In this document: positions 43,601-56,884 of the stretch, one piece after another
Layout: every line of letters begins with the position of its first letter
Position numbering within the stretch: position 1 is the first letter of the stretch
NCBI GenBank assembly: GCA_028532985.1
Contig: JANCIK010000005.1
Span: 3,602,501-3,666,500 of the forward strand
From: Stropharia rugosoannulata
Taxonomy: Eukaryota; Basidiomycota; Agaricomycetes; Agaricales; Strophariaceae
DNA length: 64,000 bases
Reading direction: 5' to 3'
Made by a program: the position numbers and the translations under genes
Notes under the pieces: generated by a model
Seen by the model: the letters and a program-made list of their open reading frames with translations, nothing else
Databases searched by the model: none
Told to the model about the DNA's origin: nothing

Positions 43601-43864
43601 TTTGGCGTGGGCAGCCCTGGCTCTGGCACCGGCGTTGCAGGGAGCCCCAGTGTCAATGTGTGGGGTGGATCGCGCAGTGTTGGTGGGGGTGGGGCGGGTC
43701 ATTTGCATTCTGCCCTTGGGGCACCATCGTCAGTCAGGAGCGCAATGAGCGCTGCAGGAGCTGCGGGGATTACTCTTGACCAAGATTCACAGATCATGAG
43801 GCGGGCAAGAGCTGCGTTGGACTGGCTAGAGCATGGGGAGTTGTATACAGGTGCAGGTTTATGA
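40684..43864 (+). CDS. Armadillo-repeat protein, GID5/Vid28/ARMC8 homologue
   Basis: This is the scaffold subunit of the GID/CTLH E3 ubiquitin ligase, which in yeast degrades gluconeogenic enzymes. The start ATG 40684 (MTISVARLRDVKNTVIGNP) matches the conserved beginning of the family; upstream in-frame ATGs exist. About eight introns. Arm-like repeats are visible throughout: ADPELAAEAAHVVASLS, LRANAPRALLYALS, RVNALWAVKNLVRKASGETKRDVMQCIGW and LQEQAINLLRNLAENEEGI. The C-terminal pair of these is the most conserved family block. Low-complexity His/Thr- and Gly/Ser-rich inserts occur near 41900 and 43600-43740. The family is single-copy and housekeeping, so it is a useful anchor and unlikely to belong to a metabolite cluster. 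Confidence 0.85.
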
Positions 43865-46800
43865 GAGATGGTGTTTTTGTGCCGTGGATGAGTTTGTTGG
43901 GATGTTTGGCGCATCAAAAATCAATAGGCCCGTTGGCTGTCACCTTCAGGTCGTGATTGTTCGTTAGTGTTCATTTGCAATGTTGTTATTCTAGTTGTTG
44001 TACATCTGAAGATGGTTTTGTGCTATCACGTATGCACCGAGAAGCCTGACAGTTGCTCCAGAAAGGGGGTTTTTTTTTTCCATCCCTTTCTCATGATGAA
44101 CATGCATTGGCGGGCCCTGTCGAGGACCCCTGGTGAAAGGCATAGGGGTGAATCAATAGCAAACAAGTTAAACATGATATTTGAATAAGTTATTTCAACA
44201 GGTCCAACTGATTGGTGTATAAATACAGAAGTTCGAGCCATGTAGTAAATTTGAGAATTTGAGAATGTCGTAAATGGGTCTTAACTAGGCAGTCCGATGC
44301 TAAGAATTATGCAAGAATCGGCGGTGTCTGGAGTAGAGAAGTATGTACCGTTGGTACCTGCCCTTAGAAAGCATGTGTTATACCGACAATCTAATCACCG
44401 AGTCCACAAGGATATTTACCACAGTCCAGCGAAGGATTTTTTTTTTTTTTTTTTTTTTTTGGCGTCGATTGGCACCCTTGCCTTTAAGAAGGGAGTCAGA
44501 CCTTGATCTACACGAGAATTAAATTACAATTGAGACGTTGTATTAGTCATATTCATGAGACTCGGCTTACTGAACTCAATTTATAATGTGTTTTCTGACA
44601 TTCTGGACGCAAATAACGTCGGATAGAGCATTGTCAGGGGAGGTATATTAATCTCGAGCCTCGGTAACGTTGGAATGTGTAGGAGATGGCTGCGCGGGTT
44701 AAGGGATATGTCTGAGACGTATGCATGGGAGCCCTTTTATGCCCAGCTATAAAGGCTCCTTTATACAAGCTTTATCATTTTTAAAATTTGGAATTTGCAG
44801 GTAGAATGTATACTGCACAATGAGAGTAAGCTTAGCTGAGCTTAAGCATTGCAACAAGGCGCTTGAACCTCGACGCTTGAGCTTGAGGGGCAACGGATTC
44901 GTCAAGTTTATTATCCACATACATCGCGTCTGCATTGAGATGCACAGCTTATAGTTCTATTACTCGCAAGCATCTGATAGCGTAGTAGCGGATGAAAAAA
45001 AAAGCTTACAGACGGTTTGCAAGTTGCAGACGACCGCAACCAAGGTATATACTCTAGGCTCCGAGTCAGCGTGGGAAAACTACAGAAGTAATGATAGAGG
45101 ATAAACATGTGCAAGCAAAACAGCTGTTTCCGAGAACCTCATCGTCCCTTGCAAGTCCCTTGTGGCACTGGCAATAACCAGTTCCCGTATTTTTCTTGCG
45201 TACACCTCCTCGAAGTATCACTACCCGTCACCTGAACCTTAGACCATATTCTCGCCCACCAAACCTGCCGTTTCTCGACTGTTATGGGTCTCAGTACCTT
45301 TCCAATTCTCGTCAACTCAGAATTGTTTTCGTGGCAAGGCGAGATGTCAAAAGACGGAACAATGTAGTCTCTTGCGATTTTCCGACGCGCTTGGACAGTT
45401 TCATGTATCTTCACCAGGCTCAAGTGGTACATGGGACCGGAATCGTTGCTGTATCATCCCTCTATCGCCTGAACTCCTGGCATGTTTTTGGTCACCTCCG
45501 TTCTGCCCCGCTGATAATGGCTGTGGCGACACAAGACAATGAACAGAGTGCTCATTAAATGGAAACTGCTTAAACACACTCAGACATGGTGGATTACAGA
45601 CTTGGGCCCTTAAAGCTTACTGGTGCGCCGCGAAGGCTACATTTGACAATTATCATTCATAGATACGTTTTGATAGACATCTTGAGGCTCTGCTCTCCTC
45701 AAACCCCCTTTAGTCAAATATTTTTTATGTTGGATTTGCCAAAGGCGAGTAGATGCGCATAGCCATTTGGCGCCGCGTGTACAACTTCCGCTGATCATTG
45801 CTTCGCTAGTATTCCTTGTCCCCATGTCGTGCCAGGAAAACTTGCTATCTCCTCTCATCTGGAGGAATGACATTGACGCGTTTACTCTGGCTTATATGCC
45901 GAACTCAAACGCGTATGACAGTCTTCGGACGTGTTGAGAACACCGTGACTTCATCAATAGTAACATACTTGGCCTTCGCACTTCAGGCTTCAAACCTTGG
46001 CATTACCTTTTATGTCATCTGAATTCAATCCTGCGGTCGCCGACGTCTTCATTATTTCCCTGACTGCCCCTTCTCGTTCGCTTTCTGAAGCCAGTGTGAG
46101 CACACCACGGGTCGTCCGGACCGTCCATGCGATTTCAATAGTCGGCCAACCATCGATATCGATAAGCTACTCGGTCTGCTTTCTCCTTCCAACCATTCTC
46201 ATCCCTTTCCACTACTACGTACTTGGCCAATACGGCCGATGCACTGCACGCTCCCTGCATGAAGGAGAGGAGATGTCATACACTGTCTTCTACTTGCACT
46301 TATAGACGCCGGCGGTTTGATACCCCGCGTCTGCCATGAGCCCGTATTCACCGGGTGCACTGGGCAAGGGAAGTATAATGTGTTTCCTGACATTTCACTC
46401 GTCTTCTGCTTTGCGTGTGTCTGTATCGAAATCGAACCATCTTCTCTCTGTGAACGACATCCTCGTCTGGTCGGAAGTCATTAATCCGCCTCAGCGCTCT
46501 AACTGAAGAGCCGATTTTTACTAATCATACATTATACTTTAGACCCATAGGTACTTTCATATTTCAAAATATCATCCCTATATTGTCAGTGACTTATTTT
46601 TGTTCGTCCCCATAAGTTCACCACTAATGATCGTGTTATGACCGATATTTAGGAGCAAAGAAATGGTCTTCAAAGTGATATTTCCGTGAAGTTATGCATT
46701 GAAGCGCTGCGTAAAGCACTGTTAGAATGCAAGTGTGCTGACCGATGAGGTGACCGGAACTCACGATAGGCATTATACAGTTCTTTCTATCTTTCTATTT

Positions 46801-47852
46801 TTCTAACTTTTGACTTTGATGGATATTACTTTCCAGACCAGTCTTCTGAACGATTTTCGGGAACATCAAAATAGAACTGTTTCTACCAGAAACGGCCTGG
46901 GAACAGAACGGGATGAGCAAGGGGACCGTGAGCTGAAGAACCTTTCGTCAAAGAAATCCAACATTTCGTACGGTATGCGGTGGTCACCGGACAATGTTGC
47001 TATATGAGATTTCTAATTTCAAGTTCAAAAGCTGGCATTTTAGAGTCGGTGGTGCATAAATATCAGCACTGCAGTGTATGCGAAGGAAGCGGAGCCTATG
47101 TTCATTACCTATGACTTCAGAGGCGCGCCTGGTGAAACTGTCTATAATGCGATGCAAGCGGCACGGAACTGAATTTTTGCAGGCACCACACGTCGTCCAT
47201 TGGAGCTCATTCTCTATCCATGAACATTACACTGCCTTATTTCCAGCGCATCATTTCTGCATCTCGGTTAACCGTTGGTCAATCTTATCACTAGACGCCC
47301 AGAGATCCGAATGAAAATCTTGAAGGTACTTTGCCACTCCCAGCTATAAATTGATGACTATCCCTATCGGAGCTTAAGGCACAATGCGGCCATCCTGCGC
47401 CTTTAACCTCCCTTAACTGCTGTTTGGGACGCGTTTGGTCAATCACGAGGCGCAATGAGCCAGGGTCGACGATGGCAAAACATGCATAGCAGATGCATAC
47501 CGCAAGCAAGTGACAGACTGTACATTGCTACAAATCCGTTATGACGCTGCTAAAGGGATACGACGCGGAGTACGGTACTTGAGATAAGCCAGAAATGAAG
47601 TGCTTCTGCGGGACTTCATCGAGTCAGGTATGTACAATGTCGGTTCAGTTAAAATGAAGAGCAAGTATGAAGTTCATTACTAGCGGGCCGACGCCGACTC
47701 CCGCTGTGGATGCTGTGTTGGGGAGTCGGCAGACGTCTCTCCCGCACACAACTGCCCGTAGAATGGTTTACTTACTTCACGATGGATATCACCCACTATC
47801 AGATGCATCTATAGCCAGAACGCTCTCCAACTCACACTCGCACTCGAATCGG
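43865..47852. other. 4-kb stretch without a supported gene
   Basis: Open frames up to about 120 codons (45196-45558, 45997-46305, 46810-47007) lack family features and consistent splice structure. A run of 24 T at 44437-44460 and a shorter T-run at about 44069 are present. No LTR, TIR or tRNA gene was recognised. It may hold decayed mobile DNA or a lineage-specific gene that I cannot read. Confidence 0.4.
44437..44460. repeat. Poly-T run, 24 bases
   Basis: This is an uninterrupted run of 24 T. It could be the tail of a retroposed copy on the minus strand or a simple mononucleotide repeat. No target duplication was identified. Confidence 0.6.
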
Positions 47853-47860
47853 TATAAATA
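47853..47860 (+). promoter_or_regulatory. TATA box of the FAD oxidase gene
   Basis: TATAAATA lies about 60 nt upstream of the start codon at 47919, a normal distance for a fungal core promoter. Confidence 0.65.
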
Positions 47861-47918
47861 CAGGCGCCTGCCTGGTTAGAGTGGTCCCATCAACCAAACC
47901 CCCCATAGTAGACTCGAT

Positions 47919-49846
47919 ATGGTCTTCTCATCCCTCAGCATGTCCCTTCATGGGATTGCAGTTCTTATTCTATATGCGACATCTGTCTCAGCAGACCTTA
48001 CTTCTGACCTCGCTGGACTGAGCTTCAAAGTACTTACCCCAGGAAGCTCAGGGTACTCAACTGCCAGTGCTGCATGTGAGCCCTTGATCAATATGTTGTT
48101 TCTAACTACACTTTCTGACATTATACTACAGTTAATCGCCGCTTCACATTCCAACCCTCAGCGATCTTCTTCCCTAAGACTGCGCAAGATGTCTCCAGTG
48201 CGATGAAACTGGGCGTCAAATATAATTATCAGGTTGTTGCCCGTAGCGGGGGCCACAGTTATATCGCAAATGGGCTTGGAGGGAAAAGTGGCTCTTTCGT
48301 CGTCGACATGAGCAACTTCAACACAGTCTCAGTAGACCCTTCGTCGAATGTCGCCACCATTGGGCCTGGGAACCATTTGGGAGACGTCGCATTGGCGCTT
48401 AACAACAAAGGCCGAGCGATGCCGCACGGCACTTGCCCATACGTTGGCATCGGAGGTCACTCAGGTAGAGTTGTATTTTTGTCTCATACTCTACATTCCA
48501 TTGAGTAACATATAATTATTTGACAGGACATGGTGGCTATGGATTCACGTCCAGACAATGGGGCCTGACTTTGGACACAATCGTTCAGCTGGACGTAGTC
48601 CTTGCTAATGGCACGATTGCCTCAGCCTCAAGTAGCAGTAACTCCGATTTATTCTGGGTAAGTGCGTCACCGTTTTGCCCTGATCCTCACTGATCCACGA
48701 CTATTAATGGCCTTTAGGGACTGAGAGGTGCTTCTAGTTCTCTCGGGATTGTTACGTCGATCCACGCAAACACTTTCGCCGCACCCAGTTCTGCCACAGT
48801 ATTCGAGTACACATGGGATCTGTCTGCTTCTGCCGCCTCCTCTGCTCTCCTTTCTTTCCAAAGCTTTGTGCAGGCTGCTGGCCTCCCCAAAGAGTTTGCC
48901 GCAGAGCTTGTTCTAGGAGCGGGATCGTCCAAGGGACGCGTCAACTTTGGCCTTACGGGAGGATGGTACGGCCCGGCTAACCAATTCTCCGCCGTTATTG
49001 CTCCGTTCCTCGCCACTCTACCTTCCCCAGGATCGGCGCAAATAACTCCTGGATCGTACATTAACAGTGTCACCGTTCTCGGAGGTCTCGGGCGATTGAA
49101 CACCACTGGAAAGCCGGACTCTACGGACACATTCTACGCAAAGTCGCTCATGACACCTGCCAACTCGCCGATCTCTTCGGCCGCAAGCACAGCGTTCATG
49201 AAGTACCTGGCTAATCAAGGCTTTGGCACAAACACAGTTCGTATTGTAATTATTTGTTACAGTATAGAGTAAACACTGATCCGCGTTGTTACCTACCAGG
49301 ACTGGTTCGTTGAAGTCGAGCTTTACGGTGGACCCAACTCTGCTATCAACAGCGTACCCAGCGACGCTACGGCCTTCGCAAACCGAAACTCCCTCTTTAC
49401 TATTCAATTCTACACCTCCGCACCAGGCAGTGTTCCTCCTTTCCCATCACAAGGGTTCACATTGCTCGATGGTATGTTTCAGACTCTCCATTACAATGCT
49501 CTTGCGGGGTAGTATCTGACGCCGGTGGCTTTATATAGGCATGGTAAACAGTCTTGTGAACAACAGCCCGGCGAACTGGGGTTATGGGTGAGCGGATTAC
49601 GATCTGTCCCTTGAAAATAGCTGATGTATATGCGTAGTGCTTACGCCAATTACATTGATGATCGTCTCGCTAACTGTAAGTGTTCATTCAAGCGCCCATG
49701 ATACGAATCGCTGACTGAGACACGATATTCATCCATCAGGGCAAACACTCTACTACGGAGCAAACTACCCTCGTCTTGAGAGCCTCAAGAAGAAGTACGA
49801 CCCCAACGATGTAATCAACTTCCCCCTTGCCATTGAAGAACCTTAA
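47919..49846 (+). CDS. Secreted FAD-linked oxidase (berberine-bridge / AA7 type)
   Basis: Flavin oxidase that transfers electrons to oxygen. The start ATG 47919 opens a signal peptide ([16 protein letters not shown]). The FAD-binding PCMH domain follows. ARSGGHSY supplies the histidine and [18 protein letters not shown] the cysteine that attach FAD bicovalently in this family. The substrate domain continues with [14 protein letters not shown]. The C-terminal BBE region reads [24 protein letters not shown] and [11 protein letters not shown]. About 495 residues with eight or so exons, and no defect seen. Relatives oxidise oligosaccharides, or act in alkaloid and polyketide pathways. Substrate is unknown. 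A secretion signal argues for an extracellular or secretory-pathway role. Confidence 0.92.
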
Positions 49847-50911
49847 TTATCCCCGGCGGCTGGATGACGGTATCACAATGAGCAGAACACCTACATTATA
49901 CTAGTAAACGGACCAATATTGTAGCTTTTATACTATGTAAATATGAATATAATCATAATTAAAGGAGAAATGGACAATTAATAACACTCTGTAAATCAAA
50001 GTCAGGGAGACGTGTAACAGTTTACACGCTTTGGTCTGGTGTACTGGTTAGGTACTACCTATTGGGGAGCGCAGGAACCCCTATCGTCTCGGCCAAGTCT
50101 CGGCAATGTCGCTGTATAGCCCAAAGTTATTATGTAAGTTTTGAGTTGACACACTTATCTGATTAGCTAATTCTTTTTGTCAGGCTTGTCTAGGCTTACT
50201 CCAACCAATCTCCAACATCCAACTCCAACGCAACTCCAACCGACTGTTAACTCCAACGGTCCAGCCTTTCTTCAGCGTCCAAACTTCAAGATTTCAACGT
50301 CACATATCAAGCTTGCTTCCACCGATGTTCCCCACCTGCTACTCAATATCGATATCTGCCGTACAAAGTACAATTGCAATTTGCCGTACTCTATAGTCAA
50401 TCTGAATCATGAGTCAACTACTTATAGTAGACTGTACTAGTAAGTACATCGACTTGCTGATTTCTTGAGGCTGAAGTGTTTTGGAAGTGCTCTCACGACC
50501 AACGACCCAAACATTATATCTCTTTCCCCCTCTCCGACCCCTCTCACTCATCACCGATGTCTGCTGAACTCCTTCAACCCACAGTTTTGGTTTGATATCT
50601 TGCTTGCTTGCTCCTGCTTGCTCTGTGAAAGCGAAGTACAGTTTACATAAGTTGTCCAGCCTTTTCAAGTTGCTTCTGCCTTCTCCCAGCTATGTATGTA
50701 TAGCTGATATATAACGTATAACCGGGAATCTATTCTGGTCCTCGGTCATTGATCACTCACAGCTTCTTCAGCCAACGCAAGCGGCATTACTTTCTGCGAA
50801 AAATCTACCGGTATTGCTCATAATGCGTTCCCTCTCACGAGAGCTCACGAGACGTCTTTGCCGCTGCCTGTTATTCACTCGCCGTGCGCATCACCTTACT
50901 CTACGACTACC
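49847..50911. other. Intergenic, upstream of alcohol oxidase
   Basis: TATATAACGTATAA near 50706-50720 may be core promoter elements of the next gene. An upstream ATG frame begins at about 50823 in the presumed leader. No further gene was seen. Confidence 0.4.
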
Positions 50912-53682
50912 ATGCCTAATATCTCGCTTTCGAGGGATACCTACGATATCGTCTTTGCTGGAGGTACATATCGTTCCCCATATCGCACTCTCAGTATTCA
51001 ATGCTGATGCCAATTGGATAGGCGGGACAACGGCTTGCATCATCGCTGGCCGTTTAACCCGTGCTTCTCCCACTTTAACGATTCTGGTGCTTGAGGCAGG
51101 CCCACATACGAAGAATAACGAGCGGCATTTCCTACCTGGCCACTTACTCACGCATATCGGTCCTGGTAGCAAGACAACCGCGTTACATGCAAGCGCGCCC
51201 AGTGAAGCACTTGGAGGTCGGCGCTTGTTTGTTCACACCGGCCAGTGTTATGGTGGTGGCTCGGCGGTGAATTTCATGATGTATAATCGCCCTTCTATGT
51301 CAGACTATGATGATTGGGAAATAGAGTACGCGAATCCCGGGTGGGGTTCGAAGGATCTGGTACCGCTACTGTGCAAGGTGTGTATTGTATGGTAACAGCG
51401 AGTTGGTTCGTCATAGAGTCATTTTTCAATAGGCAGAAACGTATGAAGTCAATTATGGGTTACCAACCCATGGTTACAGCGGTCCCCTGAAGGTTTCGCT
51501 GGGGGGACATTACGATGTATCAGCTGAACAATTCATCAACATAGGTCCTCAGGTCGAGAACGGCAGACCTTCCAATATCGAATGCAATGCGATGGGACCC
51601 GAATCCCTCAATGTCTTTGCGGTACTGGCTTCGACTGTGCTATCTAAGTTTTAATTGACGAATTGGTAACGTCTGTGCAGAGGGTTCCGAAGTAGGTTCA
51701 CCTGAAGTGCATGAATGATGTTGCGTTAAACTCCTTGTATAGATGGATTGATAGAAAAACAGGAAGACGCCAAGACACTGCGGTACGTCCTCGAGTTGTT
51801 ATATTTTCACACTAGATATAACATTGAATCCACCGTACTAGCATAACTATATCTATAATGTCACCGAGAGCGAAAATATTGAACTTATAGCAGGCTGTCG
51901 TGTCAGCCGTGTACTGCTTGAGTATGTGCCCTTAGCACATGGGTTGGGCAACATCAAAGATCTAATGGGTTTCTTCCATTTTTAAAGGGACAATAAAGCA
52001 GTTGGAGTCGAATTCTACAATGACAAGAACCTGAGTGAAAATTCTGATCGCGCGATGACACCAATGACTGTACGAGCATCCAGAATGGTGATTATTTCTG
52101 CGGGCGCTATGGGCTCTCCCGCTGTCCTCGAGCGATCTGGAATAGGTTCCTTTGAGCGCTTACGAGAACTAGGGATCTCACAGATAGTGATTGATCTCCC
52201 GGGCGTCGGAGAAAACTACCAAGGTTTGGGACCTTTCTATTCCAGTTGTCGTCGTCTCTATGAGGGTAATATCAATTGGTGCAGATCATATGCTTTTGTC
52301 TCCATCCTATTTCACGGATGATGCAATAGTCGAAACTTTTGACGAGTTTCTGAGGGGTAATCCCGATTCTGATGCTAACAAGGGTAAGTCAGAGCTGCAT
52401 TTATATCCCAAAGAACTCACTGAGAAACAATAAAAGGTAACCGTCTCTTGTGGAAGAAGACTGGGGCTGGGATACTCGGAAGCAAGTATGTGTAATTGTA
52501 ATCAATTATATACGTTCAAATGACAGGATTTTGCAGTGGTGTAGATGCTGCAATCAAAATGCGCCCTCGAGATGACGAGCTACACGAGCTAGGACCTGAC
52601 TTCGGCCCTCGATGGAAGGAATTTTTTGAAAAGAAACCGGACAAACCAATTGTATGGATGAAGGGATCTCCACGGTTTGTACACGTAGCTCAAGTCTATG
52701 AACACTGTTAATTAACTGAGTCTTCATCTGCTCATCCAGCCTTCCCGGCTCTGATCTGGCTTCAAGGCTTGGGCTCCCACCTACTAAATTTTTGTCAGGT
52801 AGCTACTTTGTTGTGAGTCTAATTACTCCTGAAAGCCATACCTTAGTACCCATACTGACTGGCTACGCATAGGCATATCCTGAATGCCGAGGTAGTGTCC
52901 ACATTACGTCGGCAGATATCTACGCCCCGTTGAACTTTGACAGCGGTTTCATGACCAAGTCTGTTCCTTTTTTCCCCTCTCTCCTCAAGAAACACTTACG
53001 GTTGCTGTGTTGCAATACAGGTTATCTGACCTAGCAATTCTTCGCTGGGCATACAAGCACAGCCGGGAAATAATGCGACGACTACCCGTTTTCCGAGGTG
53101 CAGTGCCTCAAGATCATCCTTCATTCCCGAACAATAGCCATGCAATAACCACGGAAGAGGTCTCGCCAGTTGACATATCCGCTCCCAGAATCGTGTATAC
53201 CGAGGAGGACGATGCAGCAATTGATGAATTTCACCGTAGGACTGGTATGTTATACTTTATAACTGTCGCGATGCATGACTGACAGTAGAGGGTGGTAGTA
53301 TTGACAACATTTCATTCGGTATGTTTGGTATATTTAAACCCTACGTCTTGCCTCTGAGCTGCATTTCAGTTGGGAACTTGTGCTATGAAACCGAGGAAGG
53401 ACGGTGGAGTGGTCGATTCCTTGCTAAACGTGTACGGCATTGAAAATCTAAAGGTCGCTGGTGCGTTTAACCCACTCATCTTCCTCCGAAAGTGTATACA
53501 AATGAGTATCTCAGATCTGTCTATTGCACCATCCAATGTGAACGCGGTATTACTTCCATGCAGTCGAGAACGTATTATTAAAAACTGACATAACGCCTTA
53601 GAATACATACTCAACGGCTATTGCAATAGGTGAAAAGGCAGCCTTGATAATTGCGAATGACTTGGGTGTAAACATTGCTTGA
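50912..53682 (+). CDS. GMC alcohol oxidase (AOX/MOX type, AA3_3)
   Basis: FAD enzyme that oxidises short primary alcohols to aldehydes and H2O2. The start ATG 50912 (MPNISLSRDTYDIVFAGGG) leads through a spliced dinucleotide-binding motif into GRLTRASPTLTILVLEAGP. Family blocks are GQCYGGGSAVNFMMYNRPSMSDYDDWE, KWIDRKTGRRQDTAHNYIYN, SAGAMGSPAVLERSGIG, LPGVGENYQ and DLAILRWAYKHSREI. The active-site histidine lies in TTFHSVGTCAMKP, and the second catalytic residue is Asn in ANTYSTA, as normal for alcohol oxidases. Ten or more short introns are needed, some exons being tiny. The C-terminus (NDLGVNIA) lacks a peroxisomal SKL/ARF-type signal. It is most like fungal methanol/alcohol oxidases. Aryl or other alcohols remain possible. 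Confidence 0.88.
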
Positions 53683-53797
53683 CTCTCTTTTGTTGTAAGA
53701 GATGACATGGCCCGTACTTTGTAATGCGCATAAGTTTAACTATAGATATCGTGTACAGTGATATTTCATTATATGGATGTATGGAGGGAGGTAAGGA

Positions 53798-55756
53798 CTA
53801 TGTGTAATGAAGCATTCTGATCTCCTGCCGCATTTTTTGTATAATAGGATCAACATCGTGCATTTCTCTTAACAGATACACCAAGCTGGGGCATAGTGTC
53901 TGTACAGATCTAGTGATGAGCTCCAATTGCTCTGCGTACGCCCGCCCGCCGTCACCGAGATCCTAATTAAAGAGCTATGAGGTGTAGAATAAGGCTAGAT
54001 ATAATTTATTCCTACCAGTTCTTTAACTGCCGTAAGATAGTCTGTTAGGAAGGTGTCGTACATAGATCGAACTATTTCAGGTGGGCGATACGAAATAATG
54101 GAGTCATGCAGGGTGGAAGGGCTTTCCCCCTGTGCCTTGGCATGCTCGAGGAAGCTGAGAAGCGTTCTCTCTTTGGTTCCTGTAATGGCGACCTCAGCAT
54201 AAAGAAATTAATGGTTGAAATATACTTACCACTCAGCATCATATACTTTGACTGCTCCAGTACACGTGCTGCGAATTGCGCTGCCAAGGGTCCCTTGTCA
54301 ATGTGATACGCCCCTGAGCGGCTTTTGCTAAGTAGAAAGGTTGGAAACGATGCGTGCAAGAAGCGTATGTGCCGCTTTTCACTCAGAGGATTGTCTCTGT
54401 TCGGTTCAACAGCAACGACAGCTCTAATTGACCCCAATGCGGCCTCAGCACTGCCGATATCGCCAAGTCCGCACATATCTTCAGCGTCGACTAAGGGTGT
54501 GATACTCTCCAAAGAAGTAATCCCACCGAGGATGGAACATGCGAGAATACGGTGCACATAGCCTATGTCAGACGACGGAACCTGGGAAAGGATGTGGGCG
54601 TACAGCGCATCGAGAGGGGCGAGTGCTGCTGGAGCGTATGCATTTGCACGGCTTTTACTCCACATTGTATCCTGATGTAGACCTTCTGCAAGCCGGTAAA
54701 TTACTCGGGCTTGCGCTCTAGGATCCGCCCGCGGGTCCTCAATAAATTTGAGAGCGACAGCGGCATATATAAACTGTCCCGATGACTGTGCCACTATGCT
54801 GCGCACCAAGGAAGAAGGTGGCCACGATCCATCTGTAGGAAGCAGATGTCGAAGTGGGTGCGTAGCCATAATTGATGCCAAAGTTTCATTTACATAAAGC
54901 TGGATGTCTTCGGCGGCTTCGGGAAAATGCGATCCTCCAGAATCAAGCGACAGTGAGTGTATGACATTTCGCGTAGATTTTCCGTACGCTGTCCTCGCAG
55001 AGTGATTTGCCTTTTCAACGGCCGATACGAGATGATACTCTGGGCGGCTTGAAATTAGAACACGGACTGGGACATCTTCTTTGGCGAGTAAACGAGCGAA
55101 AGTGAGGATCAGGTTTGTTTGGATTGCTTCGTTATTGGTACCAGTGCATTCATCCAAGCCGTCAATTACAATCAAGATTTTCTGGGTCTTGGATGATTCT
55201 TGAATCCGTATTCGATTTATGGGGTTTAATATGAGGAGGCGGAGTTGTGTCTCCAGAGACTGTTCGAGTACGAGCGGGTTGTCCATCAATGTCTGGGCCA
55301 GATGACTGTCCATGCACGCGCTGAAATTATCTTGAGAGATCAGATTTGAGGTAGACGGCTGTATAAGCTGATAAACCAGGGTCGGAACCAAAGAGTACGT
55401 TGTGTTTCTTGTGGGGTCGGCTCGGAAGAGAAAGAATGAGGCAGCTAGGACGCCCTTCTCGTTGCACAGGTCGAGCACAGACTGGCATATCGCTGATTTT
55501 CCAGCTCCCGCGGCGCCATGAAGCCAAATTAATGGCTCGTTGTTTACCATGCTGTCTCCGCTAACCCACTTCATTATTTTCTGCAGCACACCCTGACGTG
55601 TATGAGGGTGACATCGAGGTACATAGGTATCTTGAACGGAGTCATGAAATGCTGAGATCGCGACGCGAGAGTCAATCAATCGTAATGATTCTACATCGAA
55701 ATCAATAAGTTAGAAGGATAGTAGCAATCCCGTGAAGGGGATTATTCACCTTTCAT
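53798..55756 (-). CDS. NACHT-domain NTPase (STAND family)
   Basis: Signal-transduction ATPase of the NLR-like type common in basidiomycetes. I place the start at ATG 55756: a two-codon first exon splices over 55689-55749 into the main exon. The N-terminus is short and has no recognised effector domain. The P-loop is GAAGAGKSAI (about residue 61), Walker B is ILIVIDGLDEC (about residue 180), followed by VRVLISSRPE (sensor region). The helical part includes DALYAHILSQVP. A 49-nt intron at about 54182-54231 and another near 53965-54010 lead to the final exon ending MLHYT (stop 53798-53800). No ankyrin, WD40 or TPR repeats were seen downstream, so it may be a minimal STAND protein. A role in non-self recognition is possible only by family analogy. 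Confidence 0.85.
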
Positions 55757-56288
55757 TTAAATTTCAAACCGGCCAAAACGTGCAGTGTTTCGAATCTCCT
55801 GTAAACGATGCTGTTGAAAACCCCGTAGACAGAGCAACTCAACAGGAGGAAGAAATTTGGTGGGTTGGAAATTTTCTCTCTTCCTAAACTACTCCATCTC
55901 ATTTTATACCCTGAATTCAAGCGCTGCGTACTCAAGTACTCACGTCTACCCTGTGCATTATTAGAACAAGGGATTCCGTGGTATCAGCGTAGTAGACAGG
56001 AATAGTAGCTTGGAGATGTCAATCCAATCTATTGAACGACTGAGATACACCATTGTTCGTTTGGCCTCATGTAGGTAATGACATGCTTGAATACAATTCT
56101 CATTGGCAACGAAGTTTGTAGAGACGTACTTTGTTTATGCTAAAAATAGAAACATAAAGCCAACTCGTAGTAAAGCTCAATTAAAGCTTTGGAACTTGTG
56201 TCAAAATTTAATATGCGCTACTCGTTTGACATCAATTCAAAGTACACATGTTGCTGTTGCTGGGCCCATATGGAATCTCGTGTACAGG
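55757..56288. other. Intergenic
   Basis: This is the 5' flank of the NACHT gene. Short frames only. It ends with ACAGG (56284-56288), the left duplication of solo LTR copy B. Confidence 0.4.
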
Positions 56289-56595
56289 TGTTAAAATAAG
56301 CGTAGCACTGCATGATCAACACATGAGAAAAGAATAAGTGAATTCACGTTTGGCCTCGGTGAGCTCAAGAGGCAAACGGATGCGGGAAAAGTACATCAAT
56401 GGCCTACTAAATACTGTGAAGTAATAATAGAATAGCTAGAACGTTTACAGAACAAAAGTGAATGACAAGTAAGTAAGTAACAAAAATGGATTAAATGAAC
56501 AATAACTCAATGATTGGGTAATGAATGGAAGAAACTTAGAAAGTACTCATTGCGTACGCTCGCAAACCACGCGTGATGCGTCTAGAATTCCAACA
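56289..56595. mobile_element. Solo LTR, copy B
   Basis: This 307-bp unit has ends TGTTA...CAACA and target duplication ACAGG (56284-56288, 56596-56600). It is the same family and orientation as 32930-33239. It lies about 290 bp upstream of the enoyl-reductase gene, so it could influence that promoter. Confidence 0.9.
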
Positions 56596-56884
56596 ACAGG
56601 CTCCAGCCTTCCGAAAGTCAACCAGAGTTGGGTCTTGGGATGGCTCGGGTGCCGGCATCGTTGCGGCATCTTTTGTAGCCATTACAAATCAAGTGACTAA
56701 GTCCCCTAGGGGCTTATGACTAAGTACTCAAAAGTACTGTTTCAACCTTCCCAAAACCTTCACGGTCGAGTTTCCGGAAACACTCAACATTCAGTTGACA
56801 TTAATCAACATCCCCAGACTACATTGATATGCCGTCAGTCCATCATGACTAGATACTCATTCTCAGGACATATAGGCCGCTTTG

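Noticed and set aside
45196..46305. Two ORFs of about 100-120 codons as host genes
   Set aside because: No recognisable domain, hydrophobic pattern, paralogue or splice continuity; overlapping frames on the other strand are equally long.
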